Source of the DNA: Tengunoibacter tsumagoiensis
GTDB taxonomy: Bacteria; Chloroflexota; Ktedonobacteria; Ktedonobacterales; Ktedonobacteraceae
NCBI RefSeq assembly: GCF_003967535.1
Contig: NZ_BIFR01000001.1
Location: forward strand, 3,533,001 to 3,597,000
Reading direction: 5' to 3'
DNA: 64,000 nt
Shown in pieces: positions 50,071 to 58,472 of this stretch. Each line of letters begins with the position of its first letter. Position 1 is the stretch's first letter. The notes under the pieces were generated by a model, which was not told where the DNA came from, ran no database searches, and saw only the letters and a program-made list of their open reading frames with translations. Made by a program: the position numbers and the translations under genes.

Positions 50071-52353
50071 TCAGAACAAGGTTGGCATATCAACCAGGGG
50101 ACTCAGGGTACGTGGCGTACCATCTCGATTCATCAGAAAAGGATTGAGGACCCCATCATCATCAGTCGGCGAGAGCCCGGCCTCCTGAATAAAGCGCGAG
50201 GGAATGGCATCTGTACCTCGATAGCGCAAAATGCAGGAGAGGAACAGGTACTTCTGTGCTCTTGTAAAGGCAACATAGGCCAGACGCCGCTCTTCAGCCA
50301 GGCCCGACAGAATAATGGGACCATCCTCAGTCGCCATGGTATAAGAACGCTTATGGGGAAAGATCCCTTCCGTCAGACCCATCACAAAGACAACGGGCTT
50401 CTCCAGACCTTTACTTTTATGGACCGTCAAGAGCGTCACACAATCGCGCTTATTCTTACTATTATCTTCGGCCTGATCCTTCAATGTCGCCATCGCCTGC
50501 AAGAAGTGTCGAATGGTATGATGCTTCTGCGCAATCTGAGTCAGTTCCTCAAGTTCATCATAGCGTGCCTCAGACTTCGTATCTTCCTGAGGCACAGGGC
50601 TGCTCTCATCAGACTCCTCATCCTGCTGTTCCTTATGTCTGCTATCATAGTGGCGCAGGTGCACATCATAGGCAAACTCACGCAACAACTTAATTGCTTC
50701 AGCCGGATGATTATGGCAACGTGCAGCGACGCGCTTGATCAAGGCCACAAAGTCTTTTACCCCCAACTGATACTCTTTCGCAATGGTGTATGCCTGCTCA
50801 TCACAGAATTGTAAGAGTGGACGGCCACTGGCAAAGCCACTCAACGTGCCAAAGAAAGTGGGAGTAAAACGATGAGAAGTCTTGCCAGAACGAGCAAAAT
50901 ATTCTTTAGACGGAATATTTGCCACAACACGAAAGGCTGCATTCTGTTCACCACAGTGGACGGGCGTAAAGATATCATCCCAGCGCTGCGGCAGCGGAGT
51001 ATTCTTTGACGCCTGGAAATCCTGATGGATACGCACACCATCTACCAGAGCCAGATAGGCCAGCATATCGCGGGTCGTCTTCCGTTTAAAGAACGAGGAC
51101 CCGCCCAACGCTCGATAAGGGACCCGCTGCCGAGCCAGAGCAATCTCCAGCGATGACAGATGATGATTGGTGCGCGAAAGCACAAAGATATCGCGATACG
51201 AGAGCTCTTCGCCCTGTTGACGCCAGGTACGCACCAGTTGATCAATACTGGTAGCGATCCCCTCGGCTTCGGTCTCTTGATCGGGATAAGCGGTCACCGT
51301 TACAGGAGACCCGCTGGGCTGAGTTGGGCGTAACACCTTCTCAAAACCAGGGGTCACTTCATTATGTCCGATGAGGCGATTAGCTGCCTCAAGAATCTGG
51401 GGCGTCGAACGATAATTATGCTCGATTCGATAGATCTGGCCCCGAGGGTACATCGCCTTAAAGGAAAGAATTGAGGCTTCAGGGCTGGCACCTCGGAATT
51501 GATAGATAGCCTGATCTGGATCTCCAACAACGACGACATTATTTTTGGGTGCCGCCAGATGCTGGATCATCTTATATTGCGATGGATTGGTATCCTGCGT
51601 CTCATCAACCTGCAAGTATTGATAACGTGCCTGCCAGGTCTTACGAAATTTAGGACTTCCCTCCAGCAGCAATAAAGGAACATAAATCAGATCGGAAAGA
51701 TCATATAATTTTTCTTTTTGCTTTGTCTTTTCGTACAACACAAAAAACTCTTGATAGCGCTCAGCTAACTCAGACTCAATACTCAATTCTGCTGAAAAGA
51801 AAGCAGCAGAATCCTCTGGCTTGATCAGCTCTTCCTTCGCTCGATCAACACCCCGCAAGACATCGGTAATATCGACGTCCCAGTTCATGCCCCGCGTCCG
51901 ATTACTGCGCCAGGGGCGAATGATATCTTCTGACAACCACTGCCTGGGCTCACCACTAATTAAACGTTGATTGAGCTCCTGTGGCTTCCACTCCAGCTTC
52001 TCACGCAGCATCTGATGTCCAAGCCCGTGGAATGTCACCACCCGTAAAGCCTTGAGATCCTTAGCCGCCATGCCACGTGTGCGCAAGGCCTTGAGGGCTC
52101 GCTTCTCCATCTCCTCAGCCGCCGCGCGAGTAAAGGTGACGCAGAGAATCGATTCTGGAGCGATGCCTTCGTCAGCTATCAGACGCACCAGGCGCTGCAC
52201 GAGAATAGAGGTCTTGCCAGTCCCCGCAGCCGCAATAAAAGCAGCCGGTCCATTGGTATGGGCAATCGCCGCCTCCTGTTGTGGGTTGGCACTAAATTGC
52301 ATCTGTGAAGCTGTCTGTGTCTTCGCTTTCTGTCTAACTCCCTGAGAGGTCAT
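50071..52353 (-). CDS. UvrD/PcrA-type DNA helicase (superfamily 1)
   Basis: A 760-residue SF1A helicase. Motif I is AAAGTGKTSILVQR (about residues 42-55), motif II DETQDTN, motif III GDPDQAIYQFRGA, motif IV EHNYRSTPQIL, motif V VHKSKGLEKPVVF and motif VI AFTRAQKYLF. It unwinds DNA with 3'-5' polarity in repair or restart. The ATG at 52353 has GGAG 5 bases upstream; a start 16 codons earlier is weaker. A charged QDEESDESS linker near residue 590 is unusual. Too divergent in the C-terminus to call pcrA or uvrD by name. Confidence 0.92.
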   Translation of the reverse strand: MTSQGVRQKAKTQTASQMQFSANPQQEAAIAHTNGPAAFIAAAGTGKTSILVQRLVRLIADEGIAPESILCVTFTRAAAEEMEKRALKALRTRGMAAKDLKALRVVTFHGLGHQMLREKLEWKPQELNQRLISGEPRQWLSEDIIRPWRSNRTRGMNWDVDITDVLRGVDRAKEELIKPEDSAAFFSAELSIESELAERYQEFFVLYEKTKQKEKLYDLSDLIYVPLLLLEGSPKFRKTWQARYQYLQVDETQDTNPSQYKMIQHLAAPKNNVVVVGDPDQAIYQFRGASPEASILSFKAMYPRGQIYRIEHNYRSTPQILEAANRLIGHNEVTPGFEKVLRPTQPSGSPVTVTAYPDQETEAEGIATSIDQLVRTWRQQGEELSYRDIFVLSRTNHHLSSLEIALARQRVPYRALGGSSFFKRKTTRDMLAYLALVDGVRIHQDFQASKNTPLPQRWDDIFTPVHCGEQNAAFRVVANIPSKEYFARSGKTSHRFTPTFFGTLSGFASGRPLLQFCDEQAYTIAKEYQLGVKDFVALIKRVAARCHNHPAEAIKLLREFAYDVHLRHYDSRHKEQQDEESDESSPVPQEDTKSEARYDELEELTQIAQKHHTIRHFLQAMATLKDQAEDNSKNKRDCVTLLTVHKSKGLEKPVVFVMGLTEGIFPHKRSYTMATEDGPIILSGLAEERRLAYVAFTRAQKYLFLSCILRYRGTDAIPSRFIQEAGLSPTDDDGVLNPFLMNRDGTPRTLSPLVDMPTLF

Positions 52354-53268
52354 CCTGGCTCCATCTCTTTTGTTCACGTGATACAGGTGCCCCTGGCTCA
52401 CCTGAGGGGCGGAGCATCACGCATTCCTGACAACGCACAATGAGAAAAATGGGTTACCATCATAGGGTTTCAATTGTTTTTGGATACCCCCACTTTCACA
52501 ACATTTTTTCAATCATGGCTCACTACTATAGCATGCGAAGATCAGCTTCGCAACAATTCCAGGAGGTGCAAAATAGTTTTTTATCCTTCAATTAGAGATA
52601 GCCCTCTTAGTAAGATTATGAGAATCATTTATATGTATATTTTATCAATGAGATTGAAAACAGCCGGTGAGAGCAGCTACTATCTCTACGCAATGAAGAC
52701 CTTACGTAGCCATACAGGACGTTCTCATATTGTGGCAGCCGCTACAGCTCGCCCTCTTTCATCACAGTACTAATTGTAGAAAGCAATCATCTCCATGATC
52801 ATAATCATGTAACCAGCATTACAAATTTTGTTGAGCCATTATCGATCGGTCTCTCTGTGTTCACTCCTCTATTAGTGAGCATTTCTTCTATACTTCTCAA
52901 CTAGAGGTGACAGATCTATCCATTGACTTCTTCATTCATCTTATGTATGCTCTACACATGAATTTGTAACAGCAGTTTCAAAAAGACATTCCTTCTCAAT
53001 GATCTTTCGTCTGGGGATATTTGTAACTGCTTCTACAAAATAGACGAATACAGCTCTGTTCATGGTCACATTTTCACGAGTGTGTCTGTTTTGAGTGGTC
53101 GCATGGATGTCAGCGGATTATATATTCCCGACTGATGAGAATGAACTCATCGCTCAACGCCGGACCGGGAAGGGCCCCTCTCTTTTGCTCGATAAAGAAA
53201 GCATGAGGCAGGTGACAACATCGGAGACATGACACTCAATGCTTCTGATTATAAGGAGTACTCTTTAG
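52354..53268. other. Intergenic region of 915 bp
   Basis: No gene recognised between the helicase and the ABC transporter. AT-rich, with a small stem (gatgag/ctcatc, 53134-53151) and a ggaccgggaagggcccctc patch upstream of the transporter. These do not match a riboswitch class I know. Confidence 0.45.
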
Positions 53269-54342
53269 ATGAAAAGTTCATCCCGGCATTATCTTAAGCT
53301 CTTTTCGCTCTCATTCCTGCTTTTATTTGTTCTGGCAGCCTGCGGAGAAGCTCAAACCACTGGATCAACCGGCACGCCTACGCCCAGTCCTCCAATTACG
53401 GTCAATCTTGGCTATTTCCCCAATATTACGCATGCAATCGCACTGGTTGGGGTTGCCAATAAAACGTTTGAGAAGGCCTTTGGAGCCAATACGTTGAAGG
53501 TTACGACCTTTAATGCCGGGCCAAATCTGATCGAGGCGCTTCAGGCAGGCTCAATCGATATTGGCTACGTTGGCCCAAATCCAGCTATCAATGGCTATGT
53601 CACCGGCCACGGTCAGACACTCCGCATCATTGCCGGTGCTTCAAGCGGTGGTGCACTCTTTATCGTTCGCCCGGGCGCAAATATTAAAAGTGCTGCCGAT
53701 CTGGCTGGCAAAAAGCTCGCCACACCTCAAAAGGGGGGCACACAGGATATCTCGCTCCGCTACTACCTCCAGAAGCATAATCTGAAAAGCACTGATGATG
53801 GTGGTTCGGTCCAGATTCTGCCTGCAGACAATTCCGTTATTCTCAATGAGTTTAAGCAAGGGCAGATCGATGGAGCCTGGGTTCCTGAGCCCTGGGCCTC
53901 ACGCCTGGTTCAAGAGGGCAAAGGAACAGTCTTTGTCGATGAGCGCACACTCTGGCCCAACAATAAATTTGTCACGACCAATGTTGTGGTTCGTAAAGCA
54001 TTCCTTGATCAGCACCCCGATGTCGTTGCAGAGTTTCTGAAGGCCCATGTAGAGACCGTCCAGTATATTAACAAGAATCTGCCAGACGCAGAGAAGCTGG
54101 TAAATGATCAGTTACAGACCTTAACCGGCAAGCCACTGGCACAGAGTGTCCTCGATCAATCATTTAAAGATCTCGATATCACCTATGATCCCCTGGCAAA
54201 ATCGCTCTTCACATCAGCGAACAATGCCTTTAGCCTGGGCTTCCTGGGTGATTCCAAACCTGACCTCAGTCACATTTATGATCTCGATCCTCTGAACAAG
54301 ATTTTAAAAGACAAAGGCCTGGCAACGGTCGCGGCCTCATAG
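53269..54342 (+). CDS. ABC transporter substrate-binding lipoprotein (sulfonate/NitT-TauT type)
   Basis: A 357-residue lipoprotein. The lipobox LAACG (Cys near residue 25) anchors it to the membrane surface. The body is a NMT1/SsuA-type periplasmic-binding fold: GYFPNITHAIALVG, EALQAGSIDIGYVGPNPA and QIDGAWVPEPWA. AAGGAG lies about 11 bases before the ATG. It opens a three-gene ABC operon. Sulfonates are the commonest ligands of such systems, but nitrate, taurine, thiamine precursors and guanidine-type ligands occur, so specificity is open. Confidence 0.9.
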   Translation: MKSSSRHYLKLFSLSFLLLFVLAACGEAQTTGSTGTPTPSPPITVNLGYFPNITHAIALVGVANKTFEKAFGANTLKVTTFNAGPNLIEALQAGSIDIGYVGPNPAINGYVTGHGQTLRIIAGASSGGALFIVRPGANIKSAADLAGKKLATPQKGGTQDISLRYYLQKHNLKSTDDGGSVQILPADNSVILNEFKQGQIDGAWVPEPWASRLVQEGKGTVFVDERTLWPNNKFVTTNVVVRKAFLDQHPDVVAEFLKAHVETVQYINKNLPDAEKLVNDQLQTLTGKPLAQSVLDQSFKDLDITYDPLAKSLFTSANNAFSLGFLGDSKPDLSHIYDLDPLNKILKDKGLATVAAS

Positions 54343-54355
54343 AGGGAGATGAGCA

Positions 54356-55228
54356 ATGGCTTCTAATATAGCAAGTATAGCAAGCGTTTCCCAGACTACT
54401 GAGCAGGAGGGCAAGGGGAGTTTAACTCCTCTTGCCCATGGTACGTCTCTGCGCATTGAGGGTGTCAGTAAAACATTTGAGAGCAATGGACGCCAGGTCG
54501 AGGCGCTACGCCCGGTCGATCTGAAGATTGCTTCTGGCGAATTCGTCTGTTTTCTTGGCCCCAGCGGTTGTGGGAAATCGACGCTGCTGAGCATTATTGC
54601 AGGACTGGAATCGGCCAGTAGTGGGACTGTCTTTGCCAATGATCGAGCCGTCTCTGGACCAGGTACTGATCGTATTCTCCTGTTCCAGGAAGCCGCTCTC
54701 TTTCCCTGGCTAGATGTCCAGAAAAATGTCGAGTTTGGCCTGCGCCAGGCTGGTATTCCAGCTCGCAAACGCGCTGAGATCGCACACAAATTTATTGAGC
54801 TGGTTCATCTCAAAGGTTTTGAACGCAGCTATTCGCACCAACTCTCTGGTGGAATGCGCCAGCGTGCCGCAATTGCACGCGCTCTGGCAATTGATCCGGA
54901 AGTCCTGCTGATGGACGAGCCCTTTGGAGCACTGGATGCGTTTACCCGTGATCGGCTTCATAGCGAGCTTGAGTCAATCTGGTCCAGCACACAGAAAACG
55001 ATTCTTTTTGTTACGCACAATGTCCGTGAAGCGGTCGCATTAGGGGATCGTGTTGTCGTGTTTGCTCCACGCCCTGGTCGAATCGTTCGCGATTTCCGCA
55101 TCGATCTTCCCCGGCCTCGCAGCCTCGAAGATCATAATCTGGTCGACAAAGCCGCTGAGATCCTTGAGGTGCTGCGCAGCGAGACCGAGGCCAGCGAACA
55201 GGAGGAACACAATGGCACGCGCAATTAA
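54356..55228 (+). CDS. ABC transporter ATPase (SsuB/TauB type)
   Basis: A 290-residue ABC ATPase with Walker A GPSGCGKST, FQEAALFPWLDVQKNVEFGL, signature LSGGMRQRAAIARAL, Walker B VLLMDEPFGALD and switch His in VTHNVREAV. The LFPWLDVQ-NVEFGL block is typical of the nitrate/sulfonate/taurine family. It starts 13 bp after the binding-protein gene and overlaps the permease gene by 17 bases. Powers uptake from the cytosolic side. Confidence 0.93.
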   Translation: MASNIASIASVSQTTEQEGKGSLTPLAHGTSLRIEGVSKTFESNGRQVEALRPVDLKIASGEFVCFLGPSGCGKSTLLSIIAGLESASSGTVFANDRAVSGPGTDRILLFQEAALFPWLDVQKNVEFGLRQAGIPARKRAEIAHKFIELVHLKGFERSYSHQLSGGMRQRAAIARALAIDPEVLLMDEPFGALDAFTRDRLHSELESIWSSTQKTILFVTHNVREAVALGDRVVVFAPRPGRIVRDFRIDLPRPRSLEDHNLVDKAAEILEVLRSETEASEQEEHNGTRN

Positions 55229-56021
55229 TCTCTCTCGACCAACCGCTCAGTATAAATGGCTCTTTAAATTACTGCGTCAGTTTATTTTTTATGTTTTTGT
55301 GCTGCTCATCTGGGAAGGGATCAGTCGATCAGGCATCTGGCCAGACTATCTCTTCGTAGGTCCAACGGCGGTCGCGCATAGCCTGATTGTTGGTTTCCAG
55401 AAAGGGACTATGATCACGGCTATTCTGGTCAGTATGCGTCGCCTGTTTCTTGGATATGTTATCTCAGTGGTGATTGGAGTTATCCTGGGGCTGCTCATCG
55501 GAAGCAATCGCTATATTGAAGAGACGCTTGGTTCTCTGGTGCTTGGTCTCCAGGCTCTTCCCAGCGTCTGCTGGATTCCGCTTGCTCTGCTCTGGTTTGG
55601 TCTGTCTGAACAGGCTATGTTGTTCGTAGTCGTGATGGGGGCTCTCTTCTCTGTAACTTTGAGCGTGGATGCTGGCATTAAAAACACGCCACCTGTCTAT
55701 GTGAAAGCTGCACGCAATATGGGTGCTCGCGGACTTGCGCTCAATACACAGGTCATCCTGCCAGCGGCCCTCCCCTCGATTCTCACTGGCTTGAAACAGG
55801 GATGGACCTTTGCCTGGCGCTCATTAATGGCTGCTGAACTACTCTATATTACCCCAAGCCTGGGCGGATTGTTGGATAATGGTCGCAACTTTGGGGATAT
55901 TGCGCTAATCTTTGCTGTCATCATCATTATCATTGTCATCGGTCTGACTATCGATAACGTAATCTTTAATCCGCTGGAGCGCCTTATTCGTACACGCTGG
56001 GGCTTCGCTGGAGCTCACTAG
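55212..56021 (+). CDS. ABC transporter permease (SsuC/TauC type)
   Basis: A 269-residue permease with about six helices and the conserved BPD-type loop (AARNMGARGLALNTQVILPAALPSILTGLKQG, split here as the EAA-like contact to the ATPase). AGGAGG lies 7 bases before the ATG at 55212, within the ATPase gene. The longer frame, starting at 55050 inside the ATPase gene, is rejected. A terminator follows (56058-56097). Confidence 0.93.
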   Translation: MARAINLSRPTAQYKWLFKLLRQFIFYVFVLLIWEGISRSGIWPDYLFVGPTAVAHSLIVGFQKGTMITAILVSMRRLFLGYVISVVIGVILGLLIGSNRYIEETLGSLVLGLQALPSVCWIPLALLWFGLSEQAMLFVVVMGALFSVTLSVDAGIKNTPPVYVKAARNMGARGLALNTQVILPAALPSILTGLKQGWTFAWRSLMAAELLYITPSLGGLLDNGRNFGDIALIFAVIIIIIVIGLTIDNVIFNPLERLIRTRWGFAGAH

Positions 56022-56057
56022 CCGATAAACGAGAAGATAAACGCTATATAATTAAGA

Positions 56058-56097
56058 AGAGCGGAATGTGCTTGCCAGAAAGCTCCGCTCTCCTTTT
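56058..56097 (+). terminator. Rho-independent terminator of the ABC operon
   Basis: agagcgga (56058-56065) and tccgctct (56084-56091) form an 8-bp stem followed by cctttt. It ends the transporter operon before the convergent LysR gene. Confidence 0.75.
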
Positions 56098-56123
56098 GTT
56101 ATACGTTCTGAAAAATACGACAA

Positions 56124-57029
56124 TTATGCAAACTGGGAATGGGTATTGGCTGCAACAAGAAAACGCAGAAAGGCTTGTGAGGCCGGGGAAAGCAACTTAT
56201 CGTTGCGCTGAATCAGGCTCAACTGCGCTTGCAATGCAAAATCTAGCATTGGCAACTGCACAAGTTCTCCACTTGCAAGCTCTCTCTGTACCACAAGTTC
56301 TGACAAAATAGTAACCCCAACTCCACTCATCACCATCTGCTTTAGCGCTTCATTATCAGAGAGCGTCAATAAAGGCTGAATCACCAGGCCTTGTATGCGA
56401 CATGCTTGCTCTATTACTTCACGAATACCGCTTCCCTCCTCGCGTAACAACAGCTCTCCAATACAGATCATCTCTGCACTGATACTCTCTTTCTGAGCGA
56501 AAGGGTGCTGGGGGGACGCTACAAGAATTAAACGATCCTGGGAAAAAATATGCATCTGAAGAGGTGGTGGAAGCTCGGTCGCAGTCCCTTCGATCAGGCC
56601 AAAATCAAGCTCCCAATTAAGGGTCTTTTCCATAATCTCATGAGAGTTCAGGACAGCAATCTGTAATCGCACACGTGGATAACGCTCTCGAAAGCGGGCG
56701 ACAATGGGCGGCAGAAGATAGGTCCAGGCGGTGGTATTGACGGCCAGGCTCACTTCTCCACCTTCGACATCCCGCAATGCTCCCAGAGCTGCATCCATCT
56801 CATGTTCCAATGCAAATAAGCGACGTGCATAACTTTGAAGCACACGACCTGCTTGAGTCAGGACAATTCTTCGTCCTTGCCTCTCCACAAACTTCAGGTG
56901 TGCCTCGCGCTCTAAACTTTGAATAATCTTGGTGACGGCGGGCTGACTTAAATTTAAGACCTCAGCCGCACGTGTGACATGCTCCAGTTCCGCTACCTTC
57001 AAAAATATACGTAAGTTCTGTAGATTCAT
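56124..57029 (-). CDS. LysR-family transcriptional regulator
   Basis: A 301-residue LysR-type regulator. The N-terminal winged helix (about 1-60) is clear: LRIFLKVAELEHVTRAAEVLNLSQPAVTKIIQSLE. The effector domain (about 90-295) has the usual LPPIVARFRERYPRVRLQIAV start. It is convergent with the sulfonate-type ABC operon, so it may or may not regulate it; LysR regulators often control such transport genes, but usually divergently. Effector unknown. Confidence 0.93.
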   Translation of the reverse strand: MNLQNLRIFLKVAELEHVTRAAEVLNLSQPAVTKIIQSLEREAHLKFVERQGRRIVLTQAGRVLQSYARRLFALEHEMDAALGALRDVEGGEVSLAVNTTAWTYLLPPIVARFRERYPRVRLQIAVLNSHEIMEKTLNWELDFGLIEGTATELPPPLQMHIFSQDRLILVASPQHPFAQKESISAEMICIGELLLREEGSGIREVIEQACRIQGLVIQPLLTLSDNEALKQMVMSGVGVTILSELVVQRELASGELVQLPMLDFALQAQLSLIQRNDKLLSPASQAFLRFLVAANTHSQFA

Positions 57030-57257
57030 TGACCTCAGCGTCCCCCAACTATAACCAGATACCTATTAAATCGGCAAAAAACACCCTGGCATCTGCATGA
57101 TATCAGACGAAGGGATAAAACGTACAGAATTTTGTAAACAAAAGCCAACCTCATTCCAAATATTGATGAGGTTGGCTGTTTTATCAGACATCTGGTTATG
57201 AATGGAGGGCTTAAGAGAGAAGGAGTCTTTATTCCTACTCAAGAAACTTGGACGCCT

Positions 57258-57995
57258 TTACCTTTCGTTGGAGAGCAAGAATGTGAGCACCGCACTCAGG
57301 AATTCGGCTGGATACTGGATATTCGATAAGTGAACTGCGGATAACATCACCAGTTTTGAACCAGGGACTGTTGCAGCGATCAATTCGCTGTGGCTGGGCA
57401 GCGTTACCGTATCGTACTGACCACCAATCACCAGTGTTGGGCAGTTGATCAGTGCCACGGTCCTGCGCATATCCATGTCACGGACCGTAGCCCAGCATCC
57501 AGCAATCCCTTGTGGCTCCATAGCGAGCAACGTGGCGCGAGTTGATTGTATAATGGCGCACTCCTCCTCCAACATATGTGGAGGAAACCAATTTCTGAGG
57601 AATCTTTCGGCGGTTTCCGCCATATTCCCAGGTTGCAGCACAAAAGAGATCAGGCCATCCCATTGTGAGGTTGGCCCCAAGAATGATGAAGTACTGCAGA
57701 GAATCAGTCGGTTTATTCTCTCTGGGGTATGGATGCCCAACCATTGGCCAACCATACCGCCGAGCGAGAGCCCACAGAAATGCACACGGCTGATCTTTAA
57801 CGCGTCGAGCAACTCGATCACATCCCATCCGAGCCTGCCAATTGAATATGCTCCTTCTGGAACGCCTGAGGCACCATGACCTCTGGTGTCGTAACGGAGA
57901 ACGCGAAAATGCTTCGATAAATCCTGAATTGGCCCATCCCACATGTCCACTGTGGTGCCAATTGAGTTCGAGAGAACCAGCACCAGTTTCTTCCT
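57258..57995 (-). pseudogene. 5'-truncated alpha/beta hydrolase, 3-oxoadipate enol-lactonase-like
   Basis: From about LVLVLSNSIGTTVDMWDG the sequence matches enol-lactonase (PcaD-like) hydrolases: RYDTRGHGASGVPEGAYSI, nucleophile GLSLGGMVGQW, the Asp-containing VIGGQYDTV and His in SAVHLSN. The first 15-20 residues of the family are missing. The open frame continues to 58058, but that part (MDDPIFFQFAELKREHALTC) is antisense to an HxlR gene remnant. So the natural start and promoter have been lost, probably by a deletion. The chimera could still be translated, since an ATG at 58058 exists, but function is doubtful. Confidence 0.8.
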
Positions 57996-57998
57996 CAG

Positions 57999-58256
57999 GC
58001 AAGTAAGCGCATGCTCACGCTTCAACTCCGCGAATTGGAAGAAGATGGGATCATCCATAGAGAAATTTATAAAGAGGTTCCGCCAAAGGTGGAGTATTCA
58101 CTCACGCCGTGTGGAGAAAGCCTCAAGCCTATCCTGCTTCTGATGGCTGATTGGGGACAAAAACGGATAGAGAGTATCGTCGAGCAGGAAAGAGACAAGG
58201 AAAGAGAAGCCAGACAAGGTTGTGGTCTTGAGGAGTTAGCACCTTTAAAGGTTTGA
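57999..58256 (+). pseudogene. 5'-truncated HxlR-family regulator remnant
   Basis: From about SKRMLTLQLRELEEDGIIHR onward this is the C-terminal half of a HxlR-type winged helix, with PPKVEYSLTPCGESL and ending LLLMADWGQKR. The N-terminal half, including the conserved Cys and first helix, is absent; upstream codons belong to the truncated hydrolase on the other strand. The stop is at 58254-58256. HxlR genes sit often beside and divergent from enzyme genes, which fits a deletion of both 5' ends. Confidence 0.8.
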
Positions 58257-58472
58257 ACGCCCTGGCGGTCGCCTGATTGCGTGCAGTGACCATCCCAACG
58301 CTCATTGGCCACAAAGGCTGGATTTGGGAGCAATGAATCGCGTACACGCTATAGATCTGCTGTAGATTTAAATTAGACGCAAAATGGGTGAAGTTTACTT
58401 TCTAATAGCGAAAGCAGAACTCACCCATTCTTCATATCACAGTGACTCTCACGTATGAAACGTTCCTGGTTT

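Noticed and set aside
53100..53268. Possible riboswitch upstream of the ABC transporter
   Set aside because: Compared by eye with SAM, TPP, cobalamin, guanidine-I and fluoride consensus cores; none fits. Only a short stem is present.
57478..58002. 174-codon minus-strand frame overlapping the hydrolase
   Set aside because: It is a shadow of the hydrolase frame with basic, low-complexity composition.
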